Shown one piece after another: positions 26,183 to 39,200 of a stretch of 64,000 nucleotides of DNA. Source of the DNA: Linyphia triangularis (Eukaryota > Arthropoda > Arachnida > Araneae > Linyphiidae); NCBI GenBank assembly GCA_963978545.1, contig OZ021732.1, forward strand, positions 49,176,059-49,240,058, given 5' to 3'. The translations under genes were made by a program, and so were the position numbers. The stretch's first letter is position 1, and every line of letters begins with the position of its first letter. The notes beneath the pieces are model-generated. The model was not told the DNA's origin. It was given only the letters and a program-made list of their open reading frames with translations, and did no database searches.

Positions 26183-29100
26183 TTTTTAATGAAATTGCAC
26201 AAAAAAAGCTGCTACACTTTTACTTGATTCTCATTTGGGGAGGAGATTTGGATAGTGTCAGTGTGTTTAGATATATTGGGTATAGTACATTATCGTGATC
26301 CCATAAAATGATTATTTAATTATTTTATGGGATCACAATATTTTTTATTGGTAAAATATTTTTTTGCATTTGGTGCCCCGTGTAGTTGGCGCCTATGATC
26401 GCTTCTGTCCCATTTAACATCATTGTTGAAACACTTTCCTGTTGCCAAAATCGTTTTAATCAAAATAAATAAAAGATAACTAAACGTGAATGCATAAATT
26501 CATTATGGAATAAAGCCCAGTCAATTCAACTTTCCGTTGCAGAGCTACGCTATAAGTGAAATAATTTTTAACCGATCACTTTTGAAACTCTTTCCTGTTG
26601 CCAAAACTGTTTTAACAAAAATAAATGAAAGATATATGTTTCTATTGCCTTACGTCAGACTTATGAGCTTTTACTCAAGTTCTATGGTCCAGATACCAAG
26701 CTTAATTCAACAAACATGTTCAATTTGGGGATATTGTTGCGTGGATGGGTTCGAAAGATTTGAAGCCAAAGCAGATCACAACTTGCAGAAATTTATTCCG
26801 ATATAATTCTTCGCAGATTCCTTTACAATTCCATAACTTCTCGTTCTAGTAGACTCAATACAGCTCTTTACACAACAATAGAGCACAAAACAGCAGTTAA
26901 AAACTAAATAAACAACTGCTACAAATTACCGCAAAAGACAATGCAATACAGTTCGCTTTAGAACTACTCTGAATGCTCACTGAGACTCAGTATCTCAACT
27001 CAGTAATTCCAGTCAACTAATGGACTCAACTACTCAGTAAGACCAACCGACTCAACTAACTCCATTCACTCAGTGACTCAACTCCGTAACTCTTGGCCGG
27101 TCTTATACAGGAAGTCAATACTTCGTAAATCTCCTAGAAACTACCAGAGATAGAAATTTGGAGAACTTTCCAGATCGTAGTTGAAAAGTCCTATACATGT
27201 ACATGGGGATCGAAAATGTCGCCAAAACCCTCGCCAACTTGGCTCTATCTCGCCAATTTGGCGAGAATCCCATTACCATAATGTTAAATGCCCTGCTCCT
27301 AGAAAAACTCGCTTCCCAGCGTTATCTCTGTAAAACTCGTTATCAAGCATTAATAGACACACTGCAGGGAAGCCAAGTTAAGACGAGCTATTGCACTGCC
27401 TTATGCGAAATGTTCATAAATTTTCCTATTTACAAAATTAACACTACGAAATATTTACAAATATACAAAAATTCGTAACAATATATAATGACTGAAACCT
27501 TCCCCTATTAAGGTTGACGATGAAAAATCTTCGGAGGGATAAGTTAACCTACTTTCCGTCTTCCTATCGAGCTGAATCTTGTCAAATAGACCCGTTGTAA
27601 ATGACAATGTATTCAGTCAAGTTATAGGGGCAAAACTGAAGTTAGTAAATAGTTCGGAATGGATCTTTTGCCCTTAGTGGTCAAACACTATGAAAACTCG
27701 ATCCGAGCTCAAAAAGCTCAATGGACAATTCCTGCATTTTTTTTTTTTTATTATTCTATTCAATTCTAAATGTTTCGAAAAGGCCTTAGACACAAAATTT
27801 TCTGCTCAATGCGCTTTTTCTTTTTTTTTAATTTACGATCATAATTACCTTGTTCGACATTGGTGAGAAAACGACTCATTTCGCTGGGATTGAATGTTAC
27901 GTCACGGCTTCGCAAACATCTTGGCTTGAAATGCAGCAGCGGAAACCAGATTTGCAAGTTTCTCACAAATCACGCCAACCTGTACGGAATGTAGCAATGG
28001 TTTACCAACGCCAACTATTTGGCAGAAATCTCATGATAACCATGAAACGATAGTGTCTCTTTACGTCACGAATATTGTTGCCTGTTTGATCGGACTGGTT
28101 TTGGTTTGGTTTTGTGGCATTTTCTTTTCTTAATATTTAAATGACTAATTTTTTTAAAGAGCTATTGTTTATATATTTGGAATCGGAAAGAAATTCTTCA
28201 TAAATATATACTAATTTCACTCGTTTTTAAAAAATGCGGGAATCGTCCATTGCACTTAAAAATTTGCAATGCATATAAAGTATTTATATTAAAAACTTTG
28301 TGTTTATGGGTTATATAATTTCTTCTTTTTTTACTAGCATGTATTTAGTTTGTATTTCATTTATTTTATGCAGAAGATCTTGAAGAACTTATACTAAGAG
28401 CCATGGAGCAATACAACAAAACTACATGTATTAAGTTTGTACCAAAGAGAGACAATGACACTGATTTCGTACGTCTCTACAAAGGTGTTGGGTAAGTGCA
28501 CATACAAAAGTTGGTTCACGCAGATTCCAAATAGCAGATTCCGTAATTTGAACATTATGCAGTATCCTCTGAGACCATTATGTATAACCAATCAAATATT
28601 TTCCATGAAACTATTAATATTATTATTTATGTCTTCTAATTTCTTGATTGTTGATAGTTAATTTCTGCCTGTCTGTTTCGAAATTAAGAAAGCTTGGATG
28701 GATATTTTCTGGCAGTTAGATGTTATGTTTTATAAAAGCTACATATGTGACTTATTTAAAAATCCTTTCATCTGTAGTTTTATTCCCTGCCAAACACAAT
28801 ATAATTAAATAAAAGGAAGTTTTTCTAAAAAACTTTTAAAAAAAAGTAAAATTTCGAAATATTTTAACTTTTATTTCCTCATCTTTGAGTATGTATAATA
28901 GGATGATTGCAAGACAAATGAGGATTTTTTTTTCTCTTCGTATCTTTGACGGCAACCCTTAAAAAGTTGCTAATTGGTGTAAAAATGAGATTGATAAAGT
29001 TTTAACTCGATAGGATAACGTTAGGAATTGCATCACCATCCCTAAAGTTTTAAAAAGCTGTTAGAAGTTTTAGAAAAAAAACCAGTATTTTTCCGCTATA

Positions 29101-32100
29101 AAATTAAAACGGATTGTCTTAAAAAAAAAAAATAGTTTTATATAGTTTTGTAGAGAATATTCCTGACTTCATTTTTTTAAGGAGTGAAAATTAATTCAAA
29201 ATTACAATACAATCTAACAAAATGTGCAAGTGGTTGCTGAGTATGAAACAAATCTACCCTTTCAATTTTATTGTTGGTAAAACAAGCATAAAATTGTTCT
29301 GAACCCACAAGTATGAATATTTGAAATTACTTTTTATTATTTATAAAGATTGAACTCAAGTAGGGTCTTTTTAATCTGTATGGATCAGGGCGGATCTGTA
29401 ACCGTGAACCAACCAAAAATGGCAGGAAACGTCTCGAGTTGTGGGTCCCTCCACGAGAAAAAGACATGGAGTGCAAAGGGTTAAATATCCATTTTTTAAA
29501 AAAGCATCTTGAACTCTTGCATGATGTTAAGTCACTCAAAATTATTTAAAATGCCTTTAAAAAAATCAATTTAGGTGAATTTTCCAGTTTTTAGAAAACT
29601 GTGGAACTGAACGTTTGTCAAACAATATGTATAAGTGTATAAGTAAAACTATACAACAAACCTTTTTCTAGTAGAAATCATACTAATTTTGTAGCAGAAT
29701 ACCTCCGATTTTGTTTCGAAAAATTGCTTTTTTTAAAAAACTTTAGAGCTTATAAAATAGGTCTTTACGTTATCCGATTGGATTTAATTTTAGAAATTTT
29801 TACACAATTGACAACTTTTTAAGGGTTGCCGTCAAAGAAAATCGTACGTCGATCTCTTGCGACCACCCTAATGTGTACGTTCCAAATTTCAAACGTTCAA
29901 CCAGCCCGCTTTATTTAACTTATGTTTCGGATGGGTAGACATTGATGTGTTTTTCACGTTCCTCCATATTTGCTCTTTGGGAAGCAGATTTGATTTGGTT
30001 TCTACGCTCAGCGACCTATTTTTGTGCACAATAACGGCTGATCAAGTCGTGACCTACAGCTTAACTTGGATTCCGAACCAATACGAACATCCATACCTAA
30101 TCTCAAAATTCGAACCCGGCAACTTTGGCATGTGAGGCCAGAGCGCTAACCCCACAGCCATCAGGTCGGCTTTTGAGAAGCAGAACACTAAAAATACATA
30201 AATCTAAAATAAAATAATTTGACACTAAGTAGCCTTCTATATCAGTCAATTCTGGAAATATAAAAACTATCATATCTAGTAAAAACCCCCATTAAATATT
30301 TTACCAACTTAGTTTTACAGATTACATTTAAGCCAATAATAGCTTATTTACATTCATTTTGTGTATTTGTAATCAGGGTTCCCACGGTCAGGGCCGCTGG
30401 CAGGATTTTCGGGCCCCCACACCTAGCCCATAGCTAGGAAATTTTTCAGGGGGGGGTATGGTCGAAGATTTCATTAAATACACAAAACAAGTTTCACAAA
30501 AAAAAGAAGGGAAAGTGGTAAAACATGATTTCACACAATTTCGGGGGGGGGGGGGTCCCTACCTGACTACGGCCCTGCCCCGTGCCCCCCTCCCCCCACT
30601 ACTTGCTCATATACACAAACTACCGTCCCTACAAAAAAGGTAATATCTCCACAGTTATTATTTTTGAAATGGGGTGGTATTTGTAATTAGAGAAGCGGTC
30701 ATTAGACGGCAGCTCTAGAGCCGTCTGATGGATATTTGTGACTCTTAAATTTCTGATTCATTTAACCTAGCAATAAACTGAAGCAATAATGATAATAAAT
30801 TTATTCTATTTCGGGGTAAACTCATTATATGCTTACTGCGTAATTTCAAACCAGAAAAATCGAGAAAACGCAAAGAAACAGAGAAATTAGTAGGATTGAC
30901 TGGTAACACTGTTATTAAATACCAACTTAAAGTCAGCACCCCCTTGTACCTTCTCAGTCGAAATATAGAACAATCAGAATGCGCTTATTTTGAACCATAA
31001 GTTATGTTTAAATTCTACGTGAAAAAATAGTTCCACTAAATACAAAATTCGATAAGTTTAATGTAAAAAATTATAAGCAGTATATTTTAACACACTGCAC
31101 TACAAAAATAAATGGAATTTAAAAGCATTTCAAGGTAACAATTTGTCTTGATATTGCAATATTTGTACCAAACATTCAAATTACCGTAAAAAATAAATTT
31201 GTTCGTCAATTCATTGGACTATTAAAGAAGAGTATTTAAAAAAACTGTTTTTTTAATAACAAGTTTTGCTAGTCTATCATGCAAGACCTCTACATAGTTA
31301 ATACTATTTCTAGAGTGTTTAAGTTTATATCATGTAAAAAAATTGGCATACCTATTTTTACTGTGTAATTCCACTAAAGCAAAGGCTGGACTTGGTTCTA
31401 TTTCGTATCTTGTAATGTCAGTGACAGTCCAGCAGAAGAAAAGGGGACGGCATTTCCTGGGGTCATCGTCATCCTACACACTTGTCATTCTTTCAATCCT
31501 TCTCTCCCCATCTCGACACACACACAACACATCCCCCCCCCCCCCCAACTTTTATGACTTCTTGGCAGATAAGAACTGGGGTCAGAAAGGGGTCCGACTT
31601 TTGTACAAGAAACTGTCAAGTAGCGAATCTTGTAACTTAAAGTGTCTTCAAGGCAGTGGCGGATCTAGGATTTTCCTGAGGGGGGGGGGGGGGGGCGCAA
31701 CACCTGTGCCTTAGCCAGGATGACATTGAATATTTAAAAAATGTAAAAAAAAAATCTATGCAGTGTTCTAGAAATATACTTCAAGATAATCCGTATCCAT
31801 TGATTGACCCCCCCCCCCCCCCTCTTTCGTCACAATTCTGACTTGCTATCTAAGCGTAAGGTGAAATGCCCGAGTTATACCAAAATTACTTTTCTGTTTA
31901 AAAAAAAACCTCCCCCTCCTCAAAAAACACCCTTCTATGTTAGATATTTTTATGGGCTCCTTTGCTTCTTTATACTCGTGGCAAATAAATAATTTTTGCA
32001 AAGTTTCATGAACGGACCATTTTTTTATTTTTTTATGTCGTATTTTACCTTTCCTTGGTTTTTACATGTGTTTTCATTTATAGAAAGAACTGTAACTTTT

Positions 32101-33135
32101 TTTAGATTAGTTATATCGTCTTGCTTTTTTTCATTCGATTCAGAATAAAAAAAAGTGCTCTAAAAACATGTGTCACATGCCTATATTGCTCCAAAATTAA
32201 TTTTTCAACTGCAAAACCCCCTGACCTCCCCCCTTCGCCCCCAAAACACTCTTCTTTGCTAGATATTTTTATAAACTCTTTTGAATATTTATTTTCATGA
32301 GAAATAGAACAATTTTGCCAAGTTTCATCAACGAATCAAGTTCATCATTGCATATCTACACGTTTTGGAACGTGATGATCATCATCGTTATCAGCATAAC
32401 TCCCAAAACGGATTGACCTACGATGTTTAATTTTTATGTACAGGTTATTGATGGCCATGAGACATGGCGTTAAGTATGTGCATAAAGTAGCTGATATTGA
32501 AAAAATTATGTTTTTCAACGATTACCAAAAAACGATTTTGATAAAAATCGCTATAGAAATGCAAGGTGCTCTAATCATCCCCACCTCCGTAGAAATAAGA
32601 TAAAGATGAACGTCACCCATCAACGACTGTTTCTTCTCTGTTGCACTTAAAAGAAAGGATAATGTAATGATTATTGAAAAATATACCACAATTTTCACCG
32701 TTTCAGCAGCGTTATTTAGGGAGGGAGAGGGGGGGGTGCCAATGTAAGAATAATCGCCAAACTGGGCATTTTTTTTAATAATGAAAACAAAATAGGTAAA
32801 TTACATCAATCCATGACAAATTAAAAAAACATCACACATTGAAATATTTTGTTCCAATTCTTCAATTATAACTGTAGGAGAGAGATTGTAGGAGGATCAT
32901 TGTATTTAAAATTGTTTAAGAACTTCATTTTGAGTTGCAATATCATTTTACTTCTTTCATGAAACTTTTTAAAAAGAATCGGAAGTTTCATAAAAAAATA
33001 TGTTTTAGAAGAATAGGCTTAGAATAAAATTGGAGTAATCTTAGCCTTCTCTAAAACTCTAAAAGTATGTATATATATGCCGTAGACGCTACAATTACTT
33101 ATAAAGTGCAATATTTCTTGTATTAGTTCTGCAAT

Positions 33136-33229
<94 letters not shown>

Positions 33230-36200
33230 TATTTGAAAGCATGTCCAGGTAAATATTTGTACAAAACTTTTCAAATTATCGTAAAAAACATAAGCATTTA
33301 TTTTGTTAATTCATTCGTTTAATTTCGTTCAGGGTTTGAAAGCGATATTTTCTTAAATAACTCATTCTGCTACTGTAGTGCTACTTTACACAGATAATAC
33401 TTTTTACAAAACTGTTTATAAGTCTATTGCATGTAAAAAAAAAATTGGCATACCTTTCTCACTGTGGTGCAAGAGAGGATTATTAATCGAAATTCAAATA
33501 TGACGCTTATTTACAAGCCGAAGAAACGAATTATAGCTGGACGAGTTCTTATGCAGTTAATAAACAACCTTCCTCTTCCTTTCTTTCAAAACTTTTAAGT
33601 TTAGCCCATTTCCATGTCCAGTTGAATGGGGGTGACAATTTCTGGGGGTAACCCAAATAGTCAACCTCTCACTATTCTTTTTTCCCCCTGGTTGGCGTTG
33701 GACATTACGCATGCGAGTCAAAATCTCTTCCTCCCACCCGACAGAAAAGGGACCGGGTATCAGGGGTTCAAGATATCTTTAAGGTCAAGAGGGTGGAGGT
33801 TTGAATACTTGTACAGTCTTCCAACATCCGTTTCAATACTTGTACAGTCTTCCAACATCCGTTTGAATGGGAAGGGAGAAGGCTATGAAAAAAACCTTGA
33901 TACTAAGTAAGCTTCTTTTTTCTTTCTTTTTTTTGGGGGGGGCTTTTTTCGGAAACTAGATAAAGTTTAAAATATAATTGTTGCGTAAAGTTATAGAAAA
34001 AAACTCGTTTTTTTTGGGTTTTTTCGTAAATTGGAAGGGAAAAAAAATCCACCTGAGGGGGGGGGGGGCGCGCGCCCCCGCGCCCCCTGGCTGGATCCGC
34101 CATTGCTTCAAGGTCATCTATAATGAGACATTTGAGGCGTCACTGGATGGAGTTGAATTAGAGGGCAGTAAAAAAAAAAACTTGACCCATAAAGAAAAGT
34201 AAACTTAAAAGGGGAGTCTTCACAACGTATTTCAACACTGTCTGAAGATCCTTGTTAAAAATTATTGCAGTCTGTATTCATTTTGTCGCTGTTCGATTAC
34301 CATTTGTGTCGGAGTTTGTTCGAGATTGATGTTTTAATAATTTTGTTTCCATTTATCACTTTTAAAATACTGAAAAAGATTTGTACAGCATTTAGGTTCA
34401 AAAAAAAACATCCGTAAGACCTGCTATTGAAAGTGCTCTATGTGAATGATTTGGACAAAAAATAAAGATAAGCTATTGTTGAAATATAAACACCAAATAG
34501 CTCAAACTATACAGCAAACTTTAATTTATTACTTCCAAAATTTAAGTTATGCAAAATAAATTAACCGTAGGCCCCTTTTAAAAAAATAGTTTTTCTTTTA
34601 ATTAGTTTTTCGTGATCTCTTTGACACTTTTAATTGTTCCTTACTCTAAATTTTCAGAAAGTGGAAAATTTAGAAAACTATGATTACTGCTAATTTATTA
34701 ACAGTTGAAAATTATTTCTAACTACTCCAATCTAGATCAAAAGTTGTACTAGGACAGTTTTTATTTGCTAAAGAGGAAATTGTAAACTACAGTTTTAATA
34801 CAATATATATATATATATATCACTTTATAGATGAAACAAACACTAAAACTTCACTATACTTAATTAGCCAAATGTAAAAAAAAAAAATACGCAAATTGAT
34901 AACCTGTGATATAGTATAAAATGATTCTTTAAAGTTTTTGTTACATAAACAGATTAAAAAGTCATTTTAGATTTCATAGTAAACCAATTCAAATAGATGA
35001 ATAATAATTTAACTCTTTTAAAATGGTCACGTTCGTAATTACTTTTTTTTTTTTTTTTTTCTAATTTTGAGTTTTTCTGTAGTGCTCATACACTTATACA
35101 AATGAATAGCGACAGAATCATAAGTTGTCAGGGAAGACATTTTGGCAAAAAATATATATATATTTACTATATTATTATTATTATTTAGACTGAAATGTAG
35201 TTTGTTCAATAAACATTGATGTTTGCCTTTGAGGTCGCAGCTTGTCAGTGGCCCCAAAGAGGTTTATCGCTCTTCGCTCGAAACAAAAAGATTACTTACT
35301 GAGTTTCAAAATGACAACAAAAACTAAAAATCGGTAATTCTCATTCTGATAGAGCAAATATCCATCAGACACATACATATGACTGATATAAAAAGTTGCC
35401 TTAGGGTATAAACTGTTGGTGGTTAAAGGTTCTCTTGACCAATCCCCCTTCTCATTCCCATAGTCCCTTCCTCCACTTGTGGTTAGCGTTCCAGGGACGG
35501 TGTTTGAAGAAAAAGAAAAAAAACATAAGGGAAAAAAAAGGGGGAGGGGGGCGGGGGAGAAAAAAAGACTGGTTTTAGGGGTCGTTTGCAAAAGAATTTT
35601 CGGTATCTTTTGCCTTTTTGTTTCGTTATACGAGTCCTATAATTTTTTTTTTTTTTTTTTTTTTTGTAAAATTCATATTTTCAAGATTGTGTTAACAAGA
35701 AATCGCGGGGTCTTCTTGACAAGACAGGCCCATATACTGTGCACTGTTTTGCCCCCCCCCCCCTTGTCGGCGGCCCTGCCCACGGTCATTGAAAGTCATT
35801 AAAAGTGCTTAATATTTTTGAACTTGGTTTCAAGGCCTTGAAAATGCTTAGAGGTCCTTAAAAGGCCTTAATTTTTGCGGATGTTGTGTGACCAACTGCA
35901 AAATTTATAAAAATACAACTCGGACTTACTATCCCCGCTTAACCACCACTTTTCAGCAAAGTATCGAAATTCTCCGACTTATTTATATTACGCATCCACC
36001 AACTTGTAACTTTTTTGGTAGAATATACTTTATTAAAAATTGATACATAGACATGATATCCGAAAAAAAATTTCATCGGTCCTTAAAAACAGTATTTAGG
36101 TGCTTAAAAGTCTTTGAAAAGTCATTGATTTTCATTCTGCGATTTGAGTGGGAACCCTGTTAATGAATTAAACTTTAAAGATCCATCTTGATTTGGCTAC

Positions 36201-39200
36201 AGTTTTCGCATATTTTCTGCAGGTGCTCTTCCAATGTGGGCAAATGGGATGACATGCAGAGCTTGTCTCTGGGCGAAGGCTGCCAATACATCGGCTCCAT
36301 CGTCCATGAGCTTGGTCATGCTGTTGGTTTGTACCACGAACACCAGAGATCCGACCGCGACAACCACATCAATGTTTACGGAGACAACATCCTCCAGGGT
36401 AAGTGAGGTTTATTTTTCTCTCACACTTTTAACAGCCAAACTACTTCTCTACACGAAGAAGCATTGGCTGGTTTTCAAATGTTATTTTCCTTTCTTTCAT
36501 TGAACTTGTTCTGCCTCTAAAAACACTTTATTCGCAAAACCTGTCTGTTATACTTGATAGTATTATAAAAAGGTTTTAGTAAGTCGAAAGCTATTCTTAA
36601 ATATTTTTTATAGATAATTAGCTGCGAGGCCCTGCGTTGTGGGGATCCGTCATAGGTGTGTAGGTCCCAACTTTTGGCACTTCGCAAACAGGCTCGCTTC
36701 GCTCGCTAAAAAGTCATTTCTACGCAAAACTAAACTCGCTACGCTCTCTAAAAGTTCCATTTGTAAACATTCTGTTTTTCAAAAGTCCAATTAGCAGGCC
36801 AAAACTACTTATGTTAAAAATTTCAGAGCGGTACCTTTATTTGAAGTCGCTTTGTAAAAAAAATTTACTATTAATAAAAAAAATAAAAATAAAAAAAATA
36901 ACTTATTAAAATTTTAACATTCTTTTTGTCAAATTTCAAATTAGAAAGTCAAAACTACTGATGTTGAAAATTTCGGAGCTCGTGACTCGAATTCTTCGAT
37001 TTAGAGAAATTTTCGATTTTGGAAACGTCCTACCCCACAAAAGTTCCCTTTTAGGACCCTGAATATAAAGAAAGAAAAAATTTAGACAATTTTTAAATAT
37101 CCACACTCGCTTAGAATTTTTTTATTTTTAAAATTAAAAAAAAAATTAAAAAAAATAAATACAAAAAAAAAACTATATTTGTTTTTCATGATAATTTTGT
37201 AAAACTGAAAACACCTAATCGCTTAAAAATTTCTATTCAGGACTTTAAACAAGGAATTAAAAAAATCTCATTTAGACACATTTTAAATTCTACATACTTA
37301 AAAATTTCCAATTTTTTATATCTTCTACCTAAAATTTGGCAATTCGCGTCATATGCATACTGTCAGTAAGAATATATTAGATATTCATATTGAATATATA
37401 TATATATGTGGGATTTCCCCCCCCCCCCCGACTCGAGCACTTCGGATCGCATTGGTTGGTAGCAGTACTACGTCACTGCGTGACGTTGCTGCTTCCTGCC
37501 CGCCATTTTATTTGAATTTCATTCCACGCTATGTAACTAAATTTGTAAGACGTTTAATGAAGAGCTCTTCGGAGCGATGTACCAAATGTTCAACAATAGC
37601 TTTCTAAAGTTCCTCCTAGACACCGCTAAATAAACTATGTTCATGTTAAAAAGAAGATTTTATTTCAAACTCAGCATCCCTACAAATTGGGCGTTCGGCC
37701 GCGATTGATTTCTTTCTCGAGATTTCTTTTCGAATGTAACAGATCAACAAATATGAATCAAACTGAAAACCTGCTTTCACCTGAAGTTTTTTTTTAATTC
37801 CGAAGTGTCCGATGTTGTTCACGGTGCCCCAACCAGAAGTGTGCCTCTTCCAAACCGTCCAGTAGTGTTTCAACGACGTAATTTTGGTTCAGAACTGTCC
37901 AGTCAAGCCTATAGTTCCCTAAAGAACTTAAGTTTCAGTGACCAGTTCCTGTTTTGACATTAAATTCAAGTGACCAGTTCCTGCTTGGACTTGAAATCCC
38001 CTGTTCAGTTCTTGTTCGGACGTGAATTGACTGCTGGAAAGACGTTTGGAATTGCCGCGAAAATAGGAGTCCAGATAAGCCATTTACAACTTTATTCAAA
38101 ATATTTTATATTAATTTTAGTGATAATTAAGAATTTTAATATTTAGTTGGAACAATACTTTATTATTATTTTGTCACTAAGTAATTATTTTTTTTGAATG
38201 TGCTCTTTAAAATTGTTTCGTTTTAAAATACGTTATGTATTTACGATTTCGAAATAGAGAAAGCAAAAAAGAAAAGAAAAAAGTTGGATCATTCTGTTTT
38301 GAGTATTTAAAATAGACCGGAAATACCAGCTGCATTTGCCATTTGATTTTTTATCTTTTCTTTTTAGGGTTGCTGAATAAAAAAATATTGTGTTGTCTTA
38401 TTTTTTTTCCCCTAATCATATGGCCTCTGCAACTGAAGTTTTATTTATTTTTTGTTGAACTAGTTTGGAATTATGTTTTTCAGAAACGAGTTTTTTTAAA
38501 GATATTTTCTTTAATGTTACATGTAAATGATAAATTGGTGGAATCGTTGTGGTATTGTTTATACTTTGATAGGATTGTTTCATGTATCCGGTATCAAATA
38601 ATAGCAGTTGTTGTTATACCACATTATAAAAGATAAAGTTCAATTGATTTGTGAAATTCTAGTGTTAATATTTCTTTGGTGTGCTTTTGTACTGTCGTCG
38701 TGCAGTGTTAAAGGAAAAGTTAAAGTGTTTTTAAAAGCATAAGCCAAAAGGCTGTTTGGGAAATATTAGACATTGTTTTTCTTAAGAAAAGAAATCTATT
38801 TAGAATTTCTAGAAATCTGTACTTGTAGTCGTAAAATAGAGTTTGATTAATTTGTGAAATTCTGGTGGTAATATTTCTTTAGTATGCTTTTTACTGTCGT
38901 CGAGCAGTATTAACTTGAATGTTAAGGTATTTTTAAAGCATAAGCCAAAAGGTTGTTTAAGAAATATTGGGTGTAGTTTTTTTTAAGAAAAGAAAACTTT
39001 GGAATTTCTGTGAATTTGATTTAGCTACTCATTGGGAGTTAGTTTAAAATATATTTTTTTTAAAAATTGAAGTTGCTATGCAATCAATTGTGGTTTGATA
39101 AATTATATTTTGCAGTATAATTTATGTGTGTAATGATTTGTATATGATTAGCTATATTAATTTTTATTAGACAGTAATATTTACAAGTTCTAATTTAATG

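Larger units (their letters stand above)
25540..27750 (-). repeat. R3-family repeat, interrupted by a solo LTR
   Basis: Segments at about 25550-25760 and 27490-27740 are reverse complements of pieces found at 55-58 kb. They share strings such as GACAATGCATTCTATCAA, an ATCCAATCGGGCTGAAACTTGG-like block and an ATGAAAACTCGATCCGAGCTC-like block. The remaining sequence holds a G-run near 25780-25796 and AT-rich DNA. No protein is recognised. Confidence 0.5.
11011..28373 (+). other. Astacin intron 3, 17.4 kb, almost all transposons
   Basis: GTAAGT donor, and TTTATGCAG acceptor before exon 4. Contents are a hAT element interrupted by a 12.4-kb TIR element, a SINE, an R3 repeat and a solo LTR, each listed separately. 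Stretches at 24,418-24,740 and 24,950-25,540 show only AT-rich sequence and a 32-base T-run (25,265-25,296). From 27,750 to 28,373 no feature was seen. Confidence 0.7.
30389..35778. mobile_element. hAT-type element, 5.4 kb, middle layer of a nest
   Basis: The left end is CAGGGCCGCTGGCAGG and the right end, reverse-complemented, CAGGGCCGCCGACAAGG. A perfect 8-bp duplication CCCACGGT flanks it (30381-30388 and 35779-35786). It contains the complete element 31654-34105. The rest is AT-rich, with an ATATAT run near 34803, T-runs near 35042 and 35643 and G/C-runs next to both ends. No transposase domain was recognised. Confidence 0.88.
30374..36159. mobile_element. Outer hAT-type MITE (about 390 bp) split by a larger hAT
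   Basis: The left end is CAGGGTTCCCAC (30374) and the right end is GTGGGAACCCTG (to 36159), a perfect 12-bp inverted repeat. After removal of the element at 30389-35778 and its duplication, a 388-bp AT-rich element with repeated GTCATTGAAAG / CTTTGAAAAGTCATTGA motifs is left. The outer flanks show no clear 8-bp duplication. Confidence 0.7.
28492..36222 (+). other. Astacin intron 4
   Basis: GTAAGT donor and TTTCTGCAG acceptor. It contains a 1-kb TIR element, a SINE and the nested hAT group. No coding frame of note is present. About 30,180-30,370 and 36,165-36,222 are plain AT-rich sequence. Confidence 0.75.

Noticed and set aside
27197..27478. Plus-strand frames in the S1 LTRs (also 56313-56663)
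   Set aside because: They lie wholly inside non-coding LTR sequence and are not conserved in frame between the two copies.
24745..30172. SINE copies as functional tRNA genes
   Set aside because: Box A and box B resemble tRNA but no complete cloverleaf with an anticodon arm and matching acceptor stem is visible.
33019..33264. Minus-strand frame of alternating Tyr and Ile
   Set aside because: It is a translation of the (TA)n microsatellite.
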